Source: Streptomyces sp. B1I3
Lineage (GTDB): Bacteria; Actinomycetota; Actinomycetes; Streptomycetales; Streptomycetaceae
Direction: 5' to 3'
NCBI RefSeq assembly: GCF_030816615.1
Contig: NZ_JAUSYD010000001.1
Coordinates: forward strand, 4,424,501 to 4,488,500
Length of the DNA stretch: 64,000 bases
The position numbers and the translations under genes are program-made. Positions 50,023-63,416 of this stretch are shown one piece after another. Each line of letters opens with the position of its first letter. The stretch's first letter is position 1. The notes under the pieces are model-generated. The model worked only from the letters and a program-made list of their open reading frames with translations. It made no database searches and was not told the origin of the DNA.

Positions 50023-51228
50023 ATGACCGTATGGGACGACCTGGTCGGACAGGACCGAGTGCAGGAGCAGCTCGGTGCCGCCGCCCGGGACGCCGATGCG
50101 CTCGTCACCGCCCAGTCCGCGGGGGCGACGGTCCCCCCGGGGTCCAAGATGACCCACGCCTGGCTGTTCACCGGCCCGCCGGGCTCCGGCCGGTCCACCG
50201 CCGCCCGTGCCTTCGCGGCGGCGCTGCAGTGCACCAGTCCGGACCGTGCCCTGGGCGGCGCCCCGGGCTGCGGGTTCTGCGACGGTTGCCACACGGCTCT
50301 CATCGGCACCCACGCGGACGTCGAGGTGATCCGCACGGACCTGCTCTCGATCGGCGTCAAGGACACCCGTGAGCTGGTCCGCCGCGCACAGCTGTCCCCG
50401 GCCGTCGGCCGCTGGCAGGTCATCGTCATGGAGGACGCCGACCGCTTGACCGAGGGCGCCGGCAACGTCCTGCTGAAGGCGGTGGAAGAGCCCGCGCCCC
50501 GCACGGTGTGGCTGCTCTGCGCGCCCTCGCTCGAGGACGTCCTGCCCACGATCCGCTCGCGCTGCCGCCATCTCACGCTGCGCACGCCCCCGGTCGACGC
50601 CGTCGCCGACGTACTGATCCGGCGCGACGGAATCGACCCGGAGCGCGCCGCGTCCGCCGCCCGGGCCACGCAGGGCCACATCGGCCGGGCCCGCCGCCTC
50701 GCCACGGACGAGCGGGCCCGCGCCCGCCGCGCCGCCGTGCTCAAGCTCCCGCTGCGCGTCCATGACGTCGGCGGCTGCCTCAAGGCGGCCCAGGAGCTGA
50801 TCGACACGGCCTCCGACGACGCGAAGCAGGTCGCGGAGGAGGTCGACGTCAAGGAGACCGAGGACATGAAGACGGCGCTCGGCGGCGTCGCCGGTGGCCG
50901 GATGCCGCGTGGCACGGCCGGCGCGATGAAGGAGCTGGAGGACAAGCAGAAGCGGCGCAGGACGCGTACGCAGCGCGACAGCCTCGATCTCGCACTCACC
51001 GAGCTCACCGGTTTCTACCGCGATGTGCTGGCGCTGCAGCTGGGATCGCAGCTGGCGCTCGCCAACACCGATGTGCGCGACGCCATCGACCGCGTCGTCG
51101 AGTCGTCCACCCCCGAACGCACCCTGCGGCGCATAGAGGCCGTGATCGCCTGCCGCGCCGCCCTGGACCGCAACGTCTCGCCCCTGCTCGCGGTCGAGGC
51201 GATGACCATGGCCCTCCGGGCTGGCTGA
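50023..51228 (+). CDS. holB: DNA polymerase III delta' subunit
   Basis: An ATG start, after GGAAGG, gives 401 residues. The AAA+ clamp-loader domain has the degenerate Walker A GPPGSGRST (Arg for Lys) near residues 50-58, as usual for non-hydrolysing delta' subunits. A zinc module (CGFCDGC) follows and VIVMEDADRL with LLKAVEEPAP marks the Walker B/sensor region. The C-terminal part is helical with an unusual basic stretch. It belongs to the clamp loader that loads the beta clamp. Confidence 0.93.
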   Translation: MTVWDDLVGQDRVQEQLGAAARDADALVTAQSAGATVPPGSKMTHAWLFTGPPGSGRSTAARAFAAALQCTSPDRALGGAPGCGFCDGCHTALIGTHADVEVIRTDLLSIGVKDTRELVRRAQLSPAVGRWQVIVMEDADRLTEGAGNVLLKAVEEPAPRTVWLLCAPSLEDVLPTIRSRCRHLTLRTPPVDAVADVLIRRDGIDPERAASAARATQGHIGRARRLATDERARARRAAVLKLPLRVHDVGGCLKAAQELIDTASDDAKQVAEEVDVKETEDMKTALGGVAGGRMPRGTAGAMKELEDKQKRRRTRTQRDSLDLALTELTGFYRDVLALQLGSQLALANTDVRDAIDRVVESSTPERTLRRIEAVIACRAALDRNVSPLLAVEAMTMALRAG

Positions 51229-51349
51229 GCCCCGGGGCGACGGACGCGAAGCGGGTGGCCCACGGCGGGACGGTGGCGGTGCCACGTGCGAATTCACCCG
51301 TATGAGCAGGGAATCGGTTGAGTCGTCGCCCTGCGGTTACGCTCCGGGG

Positions 51350-55114
<3,765 letters not shown>

Positions 55115-55132
<18 letters not shown>

Positions 55133-56308
55133 CGCCTGCCACTGGTCCCACGGCACGTTCCAGTCGCCGAAGCCGTTGCCCGGCGCGACCGTGCCCTTGG
55201 TGTCGCGGCCCGTGATCTCGAACGGGTCGCCGGGGCGGACCTGGCCGTAGAACCAGGCGGCGTCGGCGTCGCTCATGCCGATGCAGCCGGAGCTCATGTT
55301 GGCCCTGCCGAACCACCGGTCGTTCCACGGTGCGGCGTGCGCGTACATGCCGGACCAGGTGAGCCGCATCGAGCGGTCGACCATCTTGTCGTAGGTGTCA
55401 CCCAGTCCGACTGTCTCCGAGTTCATGTTGACCGTTCCCTCCTTGGCCATCAGCACCGCGGTGCCCCGCCAGGAACGCTTGTCGCCGCCGGGTGTGCCGC
55501 CGGAGACCGGGATCGTGCGGACCGTCCTGCCGTCCCGTGCGAAGGTCAGCAGCTTGCGGTCGAGGTCGACCTCGGCGACCTGGCTCGCGCCGACGGTGAA
55601 CGTGGTCGAGTAGTCACGGACGAACCAGCCGCCGCCGCCGGAGTCGGTGCCGTTCAGCTCGGCGTCGAGGGTGACCTTCGTACCCGGCTTCCAGTACTCC
55701 TTCGGCCGCCAGTCGACCCGGTCCTGGCCGGACCAGTCCTTCAGCCAGCCCCAGGAGCCCTCGGTCGGGACCGACGTGGTGATCTTCAGCTGCCTCTCGA
55801 CCGCGGCCTTGTCGGTGACCGGACGGTCGAAGACGAGGGAGACCGGCTGCGCGACGCCGACGGTCGAGCCCGCGCCGGGCCGCCAGTCCACCTTGTTGAC
55901 CCTGTCGGCCTCGGCCGTGGTGAACGTGGAGGTGGTCGTGTGCTTCGTACCGGCCTTCGCCGCGGTCGTGGCGGTCACCGTGTACGAGGCGCCGGGCGCC
56001 GCCTTGCGCAGGGACACCCAGCCGGTCCGGTCCGCGGAGACCGTGCCGCCCAGCGTGCGTCCTTCGGCGTCGGTGACGGTCACCGAGGTGAGCGTGCCGC
56101 CGGCCGCGGTGACCTTCACCGTCCCGCCCGCTCTGATCCCCCGGCCCTCCGGCACCACGGTCACGGCCGTGGGCAGGCCCCGTGCCGTCTCCGGCCCGCC
56201 GTGGCCGGCACTCCGGTCCGAGGCGTCGGATCCGGATCCCGCCGAACAGGCGGCGAGCGGTGCCAGCAGCACCGCCATCACCGCGACGCGCACCCGTATG
56301 TGGCTCAA
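55115..56308 (-). CDS. L,D-transpeptidase lipoprotein with Ig-like domains
   Basis: A TTG start 4 bases after GGAGGC gives 397 residues. The signal peptide ends in the lipobox LAAC. Two beta-rich Ig-like domains (~45-145 and ~145-240) precede the YkuD catalytic domain (~245-390) with HAAPWND and the active Cys342 in SSGCIGM. It makes 3-3 cross-links between peptide stems in peptidoglycan. The domain order is that of actinobacterial LdtMt2-like enzymes. It reads opposite to its neighbours. Confidence 0.95.
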
Positions 56309-56498
56309 CGGAGCCTCCGTCCATGGTCGATGGGTGGGGACACGGCGACTGTAGGGCGGAGGAACCGCAGGTGAGCGGGGATGCGGCCATGTGACGGCGA
56401 CTGCAGGGAAACGGTCGCCGTCCGGTCACATACGGCGCGCCGGGCGGTCACGGACGGCTGTGAGCATCGGCGTATTCCGCCCAGAGAGAGGCTCACCC

Positions 56499-57671
56499 GT
56501 GTCAGCGCTGCTCGTGACGGCCGACCGCGGCCATGAGATACCGCTGGGGCCAGTCACCCCCGCCGCCTACCGCGCGTTCCTGGCATCCGGCGAGGGGCAA
56601 GAGCTGGGCCCCGGTTTCCTCCAGTGCCCGTCCTGGGCGCAGGTGAAGGACGGCTGGCGCTCACAGCTCCTGGGCTGGGGGCCCGAACCGGAGTCCGGCA
56701 GGCTGTCCGGCGCCGCGCTCGTCCTGCTGCGCCAACTGCCGGGCACCCGTAAGTACTTCGCCTACCTGCCGGAGGGGCCGGTCGCCGACTGGGCGGACCC
56801 CGGCATCGACGACTGGCTCCGCCCGTTGCTGCGGTACCTGCGGGCGGCGGGGGCGTTCGCCGTACGGATCGGGCCCTCGCCCGCGTACCGACGGTGGAGC
56901 GCCGCGCGGCTCAAGTCGGCGACGGGGCCCGGCCGCCGGCTCGGGGACGTCCTGGCGAGCCAGGTCGACCCGCTGGGCACGGCGGTCGCCGACCGGCTGC
57001 GCGCCCGGGGGTGGCAGCGGTGCGGCGGCGAGGAGGACGGGGACGCGCAGCCCCGCCACGTCTTCCAGGTGCCGCTCGCCGGGCGCGGACCGCAGGACCT
57101 GTGGTCCGGGCTCAACCAGGAGTGGCGGCGCAACGTCCGCCGGGCCGAGAAGTCGGGGGTCGAGGTGGTGGTCGGCGGTGCGGCGGACCTGCCCGAGTTC
57201 TACCGCCTGCTGCGGATCACCGAGGAGCGCGACGGCTTCCGGCTCGGCAGGTCGCTGGAGTACTACGAGCGCCAGTACGCGGCGCTCAACGCCGAGGAAC
57301 CCGGCCGGATGAAGCTCTACCTGGCCAGGCACGAGGGCGAGACACTCGCCGCGCACACCATGGTCCACGTGGGCCGCCGGGTCTGGTACCAGACGGGCGC
57401 CTCGGCCGGCCACCGTCGCGAGGTGCGCCCCTCCAACCTGCTGCAGTGGCGCATGCTGCTCGCCGCCCAGGCCCTGGGCGCCGACGTCTACGACATGCGC
57501 GGGGTACCCTCGACGCTCGATCCCGACGACCGTTCCCACGGGTTGCTGCGCTGGAAGCTCGGCACCGGAGGCGAGGTGGTCGAGACGCTGGGGGAATGGG
57601 AGAGACCGTTGGACGGCACGGCCAACCACGCGCTCCACCGCGCGTTCCAGGCGTACATGGCGCGCCGGTGA
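56499..57671 (+). CDS. FemX/FemAB-like aminoacyltransferase
   Basis: A GTG at 56499 with GAGAGG upstream gives 390 residues; earlier in-frame starts lie in the divergent promoter region. The GNAT-like double fold of FemAB proteins shows as LGPGFLQCPSWAQVK at the N-terminus, WRRNVRRAEKSGVEV (helical coupling, ~215) and YDMRGVPSTLDPDDRSHGL near the end. In Streptomyces FemX adds the Gly to diaminopimelate of lipid II, using a charged tRNA. The gene overlaps the MurJ-family gene, suggesting a joint cell-wall role. Confidence 0.88.
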   Translation: MSALLVTADRGHEIPLGPVTPAAYRAFLASGEGQELGPGFLQCPSWAQVKDGWRSQLLGWGPEPESGRLSGAALVLLRQLPGTRKYFAYLPEGPVADWADPGIDDWLRPLLRYLRAAGAFAVRIGPSPAYRRWSAARLKSATGPGRRLGDVLASQVDPLGTAVADRLRARGWQRCGGEEDGDAQPRHVFQVPLAGRGPQDLWSGLNQEWRRNVRRAEKSGVEVVVGGAADLPEFYRLLRITEERDGFRLGRSLEYYERQYAALNAEEPGRMKLYLARHEGETLAAHTMVHVGRRVWYQTGASAGHRREVRPSNLLQWRMLLAAQALGADVYDMRGVPSTLDPDDRSHGLLRWKLGTGGEVVETLGEWERPLDGTANHALHRAFQAYMARR

Positions 57672-59335
57672 GCGCGCCGGCCACCACGGCACAGGCCTCC
57701 GGCGGGCCCGCGCCGTCCCGGACGCCGTCCGTCCTGCGCAGCGGCGCGATCATGGCCGCCGGGTCGGTCGTCTCCCGGGCGACCGGCTTCGTGCGGTCCG
57801 CCGTGGTCGCCGCCGCACTCGGACTCGGGCCGGCCGCCGACGGGTACGCCGTCGGAAACTCCGTCCCCACCATCGTCTACATGCTGCTCCTCGGTGGTGC
57901 CCTCAACGCCGTCTTCGTGCCCGAACTCGTCAAGGCCGCCGGACAGCACGAGGACGGTGGGGCCGCGTACACCGACCGGCTGCTCACCGTCTGCGTCCTC
58001 GCCCTGCTGGTGATCACTGCGGCGGCGGTGTGGGGCGCGCCCGCGATCGTCGGCGCGTACACCGACTACACGGGCGCGCAGGCCACCATGACGGTCGCCT
58101 TCGCGCGCTACTGCCTGCCGCAGATCCTCTTCCTCGGGGTGTTCACCCTGCTCGGCCAAGTGCTGAACGCACGCGGCCGGTTCGGCGCGATGATGTGGAC
58201 GCCGGTCCTCAACAACGTCGTCGTCATCGCCGTCTTCTGCCTCTACCTCGCCACGGGCGACGGCGGGTCGCTCACCGCGGCCGAGACCGCGCTGCTCGGC
58301 TGGGGCACCACCGCGGGCATCGCCGTACAGGCCCTGGCCCTGGTGCCCGTCCTGCGCGCGGCCCGCTTCCGCTTCCGGCCCCGCTTCGACTGGCGCGGCA
58401 GCGGGCTCACCCGCCCGCTGCGGTCCGCCGGCTGGCTGGTGCTCCTGGTGCTCACCAACCAGGCGGCGTACTGGGTCACGACCAGGCTGGCCACGGCGGC
58501 GGGCCTGAGCGCGCAGGCGGACGGCATCGACGGCGGTGCCGGCTTCAGCGCGTACAACAACGCCTATCTGCTGTGGGCCGTGCCGCACGGCATCGTCACG
58601 GTGTCGCTGGTGACCGCACTGATGCCCCGGATGAGCGCGGCCGCCGCCGACGGCGACACGGCGGGGCTACGGCGCGACCTCTCGTACGCCCTGCGCACCA
58701 GTGCGGCGGCCGTCGTCCCCGCCGCGTGCGCGCTGTTCGCCCTGGCCCAGCCCGCGACGGCGCTCGTCTTCGGGTACGGCGAGGCGGACGCGGGGGACGT
58801 CGCCGTCATGGCGGGCACGCTGATGGCGTTCGCGCCCGGGCTGATCGCCTTCTCGGGCCAGTACGTCCTCTCCCGCACGTTCTACGCCCTGTCCGACACG
58901 CGCACCCCCTTCCTCCTCAACCTGGTGATCGCCGGCCTCAACGCGGCCCTCTCCGTCACCGCGTACGCGCTGCTCCCGGCACGCTGGGCGGTGACCGGCA
59001 TCGCCGGGGCCTACTCGCTGGCGCTGTTCGCGGGCTGGGCCGCCGCCGCCCTCGTACTGAACCGCCGCCTCGCCGCGGCGGACAGGCGGGCGCCCGCGCC
59101 ATGGCGGTCCGCCACCGTCGCCGCACAGGCCCGGCTGCTCGCAGCCGCCGTGCCCGCGACGCTGCTCGGGTACGTCACCGCGCGCTGGGCGGCCCCCGGC
59201 GGGGCGGCCGCGGCCACCGGGGCGGGGGCGCTCGCCATCGCCGCCGTCTTCCTCCTGCTGGCCCGCCCACTGCGGCTGACCGAGATCACCGCGCTCGTCA
59301 CGGGCGCGGCCACCCGTCTCCGCCGCAGGCCGTGA
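57668..59335 (+). CDS. MurJ/MviN-family lipid II flippase
   Basis: A GTG at 57668 overlaps the FemX-like stop (GTGA), giving 555 residues. About 14 membrane helices and the family signatures RSGAIMAAGSVVSRATGFVR, GNSVPTIVYMLLLGGALNAV and GQVLNARGRFGAMMWTPVLN are visible. The protein lacks the C-terminal kinase-like part of some actinobacterial MviN proteins. Streptomyces usually have another MurJ gene elsewhere, so this is perhaps a paralogue that works with the FemX-like enzyme. Confidence 0.9.
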   Translation: MSAPATTAQASGGPAPSRTPSVLRSGAIMAAGSVVSRATGFVRSAVVAAALGLGPAADGYAVGNSVPTIVYMLLLGGALNAVFVPELVKAAGQHEDGGAAYTDRLLTVCVLALLVITAAAVWGAPAIVGAYTDYTGAQATMTVAFARYCLPQILFLGVFTLLGQVLNARGRFGAMMWTPVLNNVVVIAVFCLYLATGDGGSLTAAETALLGWGTTAGIAVQALALVPVLRAARFRFRPRFDWRGSGLTRPLRSAGWLVLLVLTNQAAYWVTTRLATAAGLSAQADGIDGGAGFSAYNNAYLLWAVPHGIVTVSLVTALMPRMSAAAADGDTAGLRRDLSYALRTSAAAVVPAACALFALAQPATALVFGYGEADAGDVAVMAGTLMAFAPGLIAFSGQYVLSRTFYALSDTRTPFLLNLVIAGLNAALSVTAYALLPARWAVTGIAGAYSLALFAGWAAAALVLNRRLAAADRRAPAPWRSATVAAQARLLAAAVPATLLGYVTARWAAPGGAAAATGAGALAIAAVFLLLARPLRLTEITALVTGAATRLRRRP

Positions 59336-59381
59336 CCGGCCGCACCACCACCCGTCTCCGGCTCCCAGGGAAACCTCGCCC

Positions 59382-60065
59382 ATGCCACGCGTGCTCCTCA
59401 TCGAAGACGACCCCTCCGTACGCGAAGGGGTCGAGCTCGGACTGCGCCGCCGCGGCCACGAGGTGCGGACCGCCGCCACCGGCGAGGCCGGGCTCGCGGC
59501 GCTCGGTGAGTTCCGGCCCGACCTGCTCCTGCTCGACCTGATGCTCCCGGGCATGAACGGGGTGCAGGTCTGCCGCCGGGTGCGGGAGGACAGCCAGCTG
59601 CCGATCATCATGCTCACCGCCCGCGGCGACGACTTCGACGTCGTCATCGGTCTGGAGGCCGGTGCCGACGACTACATCGTCAAGCCCGCCCGCACCGAGG
59701 TCATCGAGGCCCGCATCCGTGCCGTGCTGCGCAGGATCGAGGACCCCGGCGGCGGACGGCCCGCCGTGGAGTTCCACGGAGACCTCGCTGTCGACCGGGC
59801 CGGGCTCACCGTCACGAAGAAGGGGGACCGCGTCCCGCTCGCCCCCTCGGAGATGAAGCTCCTCCTGCACCTGTCGGCCGCGCCCGAGCAGGTGTTCAGC
59901 CGTCAGCAACTGCTGGAGCACGTGTGGGAGCACAGCTATCACGGTGACGCGCGCCTCGTGGACGCCTGTGTACGTCGGCTGCGCAACAAGATCGAGGACA
60001 CCCCGGGCGCCCCGCGCTACATACAGACCCTGCGGGGCTTCGGCTACCGCTTCGGACCGCTGTGA
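59382..60065 (+). CDS. OmpR-family response regulator
   Basis: The ATG at 59382 gives 227 residues. Receiver domain with Asp52 in LLLLDLMLPG, the acidic pair in LLIEDDPSV, and Lys in IVKPARTEV. The C-terminal winged helix (KMLLHLSAAPEQVFSRQQLLEHVWEH, then VRRLRNKIED) is the OmpR/PhoB type. It overlaps the kinase gene by GTGA. Confidence 0.94.
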   Translation: MPRVLLIEDDPSVREGVELGLRRRGHEVRTAATGEAGLAALGEFRPDLLLLDLMLPGMNGVQVCRRVREDSQLPIIMLTARGDDFDVVIGLEAGADDYIVKPARTEVIEARIRAVLRRIEDPGGGRPAVEFHGDLAVDRAGLTVTKKGDRVPLAPSEMKLLLHLSAAPEQVFSRQQLLEHVWEHSYHGDARLVDACVRRLRNKIEDTPGAPRYIQTLRGFGYRFGPL

Positions 60066-61591
60066 CCGTCACCGGCGCCCGCCCCTCCCGCGCCGCGGCC
60101 CGTGCTCCACGCACCGCCCGGTCCCGCCGGAGGGCGCCCTTCGGACTGCGGACGCGCCTCGTCCTCGCGTTCCTGCTGGTCGCCGCCATCAGCTCCGGGA
60201 CGACCGCGGCGCTCACCTACCGCGAGGCGCGCAACGCCGTCCTCGCCAGCTCCCAGGACACCGCGGTGACGTCCTTCCGCGAGCAGGCCGAGACCCTGGG
60301 CCTCTCGCTCCCCGTGGACCCCGCCATGCTCCGGGAGTCACTCCTCGGCATCGCGAGCAAGGCGAAGCCCCACCCGTGGATCGTCTTCGCCGAGTACGGG
60401 TCGCTGCGGGTCTCCTCAGGTACCAGCCCCACCTCGTCGGTGGTCACGCCGGAACTGCGACGCGCCACCCTCACCACGCCGAACGGGGCTTTCCAGCGGG
60501 TCGTCAAGAACGGCGTCCCCTACCTCACCCTCGGACTGGCCGTCGTCACCAGGAGCAGCACGAGCGGCAGCACCCTGCGCACCGGACTCGTCGTCTACGC
60601 CGTGATGCCGATGACGGAAGAACGGAACGATGTCGACGCCCTGCTCACCGCGGCGCGCGACGGCGCGCTGCCCGGTCTCGCCATCGCCCTCGTCCCCGCC
60701 CTGATCGCGGCGCGCAGCGTACTGCGTCCCGTCCGGGAACTGAACAGGGCCGCCCGCTCCATGGGCAGCGGCCGGCTCGACACCCGTATCCGGGTCAGAG
60801 GGAGCGACGAACTCGCGGACCTGGCCTCCACGTTCAACGAGTCCGCCGGTGAGCTGGAACGCTCCGTCGACGAACTCCAGCAGGCCGAGGCCCGCGCCCG
60901 GCGGTTCGCTTCCGACGTCGCACACGAACTGCGTACCCCACTCGCCGGAATGCTCGCCGTCACCGAGGTGCTCGACGAGGACGCGGACGGCCTGAACCCC
61001 GACACCGCGCGGGCGGTCCGGCTGATCAGCGCGGAGACCGGCAAGCTGGCCGTGCTCGTGGAGGACCTGATGGAGATCTCCCGCTTCGACGCCCGGGCGG
61101 CCGAGCTGAACACCGACGAGATCGACGTCGCGGAGACCATCCGCAAGTCCCTCCACCACCGGCACTGGCACGACCGAGTGCGCACCGAACTGCGCGAGGG
61201 TGTCCGGGTCCGCCTGGACCCGCGCCGTTTCGACGTCGTCGTCGCCAACCTTGTCGGCAACGCGCTGCGGCACGGCTGCGAGCCCGTCACCGTACGGATG
61301 GACACGGGGACGGCCGCGGACGGGTCGGACGTCCTGGTCACCGAGGTCACCGACAGCGGTCCCGGCATCCGGCCCGAGGTGCTGCCGCACATCTTCGACC
61401 GGTTCTACAAGGCCGACGCGGCCCGTAGCCGTTCGGCGGGCAGCGGCCTAGGACTCGCGATCACGCGGGAGAACGTGCGGCTGCACGGAGGCACCGTCCG
61501 GGCCGGTAACGGGCCGGAGGGCGGCGCGGTCCTCACGGTCGAGATACCGCTGCGCACGCCGCTCGCAGCGGAGCGGGAGGAGACCGGGTGA
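60062..61591 (+). CDS. Membrane sensor histidine kinase
   Basis: A GTG at 60062 overlaps the regulator stop, giving 509 residues. A basic N-terminus leads to a membrane helix (LVLAFLLVAAISSGTTAAL), an extracytoplasmic domain (~45-190) and a second helix (LPGLAIALVPALIAARSVL). HAMP follows, then the phospho-accepting His288 in SDVAHELRTPLAG and the ATPase motifs (NLVGNALRHGC, TDSGPGIRPE, GSGLGLAI). It senses an envelope signal. Overlapping starts join it to the regulator and to the next lipoprotein. Confidence 0.94.
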   Translation: MTVTGARPSRAAARAPRTARSRRRAPFGLRTRLVLAFLLVAAISSGTTAALTYREARNAVLASSQDTAVTSFREQAETLGLSLPVDPAMLRESLLGIASKAKPHPWIVFAEYGSLRVSSGTSPTSSVVTPELRRATLTTPNGAFQRVVKNGVPYLTLGLAVVTRSSTSGSTLRTGLVVYAVMPMTEERNDVDALLTAARDGALPGLAIALVPALIAARSVLRPVRELNRAARSMGSGRLDTRIRVRGSDELADLASTFNESAGELERSVDELQQAEARARRFASDVAHELRTPLAGMLAVTEVLDEDADGLNPDTARAVRLISAETGKLAVLVEDLMEISRFDARAAELNTDEIDVAETIRKSLHHRHWHDRVRTELREGVRVRLDPRRFDVVVANLVGNALRHGCEPVTVRMDTGTAADGSDVLVTEVTDSGPGIRPEVLPHIFDRFYKADAARSRSAGSGLGLAITRENVRLHGGTVRAGNGPEGGAVLTVEIPLRTPLAAEREETG

Positions 61592-62208
61592 GGCCGCGTC
61601 TGCGTCCGGCCGCCGTGCTCGCCGCCCTGCTGCCACTCGCCGCGTGCGGTATCCAGGAGACGGATGTGATCGGGACGAGCGGGCCGGCGGCCATCGACGT
61701 GCTCCCGGCGCGACAGGACCGCATGCTGCTCTTCTTCCTTTCCCCGGACGGTGCCTTGGTCCCGGTCCCGCGGACCGTGGGCGACGGCGCCGCGGCGGGC
61801 TTCGGTGGGGAGTACACCATCGGCACCGGCGGCAGCGGCTCGGTGGACCCCGCGGACCCCGACGCCCGGCAGCCGACCGGGAAGACCCTAGCCGCGCTGG
61901 CGGCGGGCCCGCAGGAGGCGGAGCGCCGGGCCGGCCTGCGCAACGATCCGTCCCTGTCCGCCGTGGCCGCCCGGATCCGCGTCTCGGGGGGCGGGGGCAC
62001 GGCCGACGTCGTCGTACCCGGCCCGATCGCAGGCCTGACCGGGCCGGCCAGGCGTCAGCTCGTGTGCACGGTCGCGTACGCGGAGGACGCCGACGGCCGG
62101 GTCACGGTGAGATTGCGCGGGACGGACGGCGCGCCGGCACCCGAGCGCTGCGACACATGGCCGACACGAACGCCGGCGCAGAGCACGCCCGGAGCGGACC
62201 CGGGCTGA
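61588..62208 (+). CDS. GerMN-like lipoprotein linked to the two-component system
   Basis: A GTG at 61588 overlaps the kinase stop (GTGA), giving 206 residues. Lipobox LAAC follows a short basic and hydrophobic signal. The body resembles GerMN domains: LLFFLSPDGALVPVPRTVGD, TLAALAAGPQEAERRAGL, and a late strand-rich part with one Cys pair. The order regulator-kinase-GerMN lipoprotein is like mtrA-mtrB-lpqB. Presumably it modulates the kinase; this is inference. Confidence 0.8.
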   Translation: MRPRLRPAAVLAALLPLAACGIQETDVIGTSGPAAIDVLPARQDRMLLFFLSPDGALVPVPRTVGDGAAAGFGGEYTIGTGGSGSVDPADPDARQPTGKTLAALAAGPQEAERRAGLRNDPSLSAVAARIRVSGGGGTADVVVPGPIAGLTGPARRQLVCTVAYAEDADGRVTVRLRGTDGAPAPERCDTWPTRTPAQSTPGADPG

Positions 62209-62384
62209 GACCGGGCGGCGGCCTCGTGACGCAACTTTCCCGCCATGGCCGGACTTTGACATTCCTTGGGATTTCACCTGGTGGGCACGGTCTGGCGGGG
62301 CTCCGGCGTGCCCTGTTAGCGTTCCCGCCGGGCATCGGCAATGGCGCCGTCCTTCGGTTCGTACGACGGGGGCATGACGGGGGC

Positions 62385-63416
62385 GTGAACGACGTGGGCC
62401 GCTTGGTATGGGACAAACTGGCCGATCTGCGGCTCAAATCCATGGACTCCGGTGTATACGGCTGTGTTCTCGACGGCGCGGCCGTCGACCTGCCGTCGCT
62501 GTCCGAGGCGCTCGGAATCACCGTGCAGGAGGCCGCCGAGTCCCTGGAGCGGCTGAGCGAACTCGGGCTGGTCCACCAGGAGGACGTGGGCTGCCCCCTC
62601 TACTCGCCCGTCGGCCCGGAGTCGGCGGCGCTGGTGACCCTGCTGCCTCTGGAGACCGAGCTGCGCAGGCGGACCGAGCTCATCGCACACGCACGGCGGG
62701 ACCTGGAGAGCCTGGTCCCCGTGTACCACGACAGCTCGGCCTGGCGGCAGCGGATGAAGGGCGTCCAGGTGCTGGGCAGGCTGCAGGACGTACGCAACGT
62801 CCTGGCCGAGCACGCCGCGAACTGCCGCGACGAGGTCCTGACCGCGCAACCCGGCGGCGGACGCAGGACCGAGGTGCTCGAGGAGGCCGTCGAGCGCGAC
62901 GAGAACATGCTGTGCTCCGGTGTGCGGATGCGCACGCTCTACCAGCACAGCGCGCGCTTCAGCCCGCCGACGGCCGCCTACGTGGAGCGGATCACGCTGC
63001 AGGGCGGCGAGGTGCGGACGACGTCGGCCGAGTTCATGCGGCTCATCGTCTTCGACCGCCGGGTCGCGGTGATCTCCCAGGCCGGCAACAGCCTCGGTGC
63101 CGTCGTCGTCGAGGAGCCCAGCGTGGTCGACTTCGCCGTGCAGGCCTTCGAGCACGTGTGGTTCAACGCGGAGCCGTTCGAGGTGGACGTACGCCGCGAG
63201 CACATCGAGTCGGTCTCGGAGGACGTGGACAAGGCACTGCTGCGGCTGCTGGCCAGCGGCATGGACGACGCGGCGATCGCCCGCCGTCTCGGGGTGTCGC
63301 TGCGCACCTGCCAGCGCCGCGTCTCACGCATCCTCGACAGCCTCGGCGCGCGCAGCCGCTTCCAGGCCGGGTTCCTCATTCACAAGTACGGACTGCTGGC
63401 CGAACCCTCCGCGTGA
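62385..63416 (+). CDS. LuxR-type regulator with TrmB-like N-terminus
   Basis: I start at a GTG (62385), 343 residues; an ATG at 62442 is the alternative. A first helix-turn-helix (LPSLSEALGITVQEAAESLE) of TrmB type is followed by a helical and then alpha/beta domain of unknown ligand (~70-265). The C-terminal LuxR helix-turn-helix is AAIARRLGVSLRTCQRRVSRI. Such regulators often stand next to biosynthetic genes in Streptomyces. The leader (62209-62384) has TTGACA at 62257 but no matching -10. Confidence 0.85.
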   Translation: MNDVGRLVWDKLADLRLKSMDSGVYGCVLDGAAVDLPSLSEALGITVQEAAESLERLSELGLVHQEDVGCPLYSPVGPESAALVTLLPLETELRRRTELIAHARRDLESLVPVYHDSSAWRQRMKGVQVLGRLQDVRNVLAEHAANCRDEVLTAQPGGGRRTEVLEEAVERDENMLCSGVRMRTLYQHSARFSPPTAAYVERITLQGGEVRTTSAEFMRLIVFDRRVAVISQAGNSLGAVVVEEPSVVDFAVQAFEHVWFNAEPFEVDVRREHIESVSEDVDKALLRLLASGMDDAAIARRLGVSLRTCQRRVSRILDSLGARSRFQAGFLIHKYGLLAEPSA

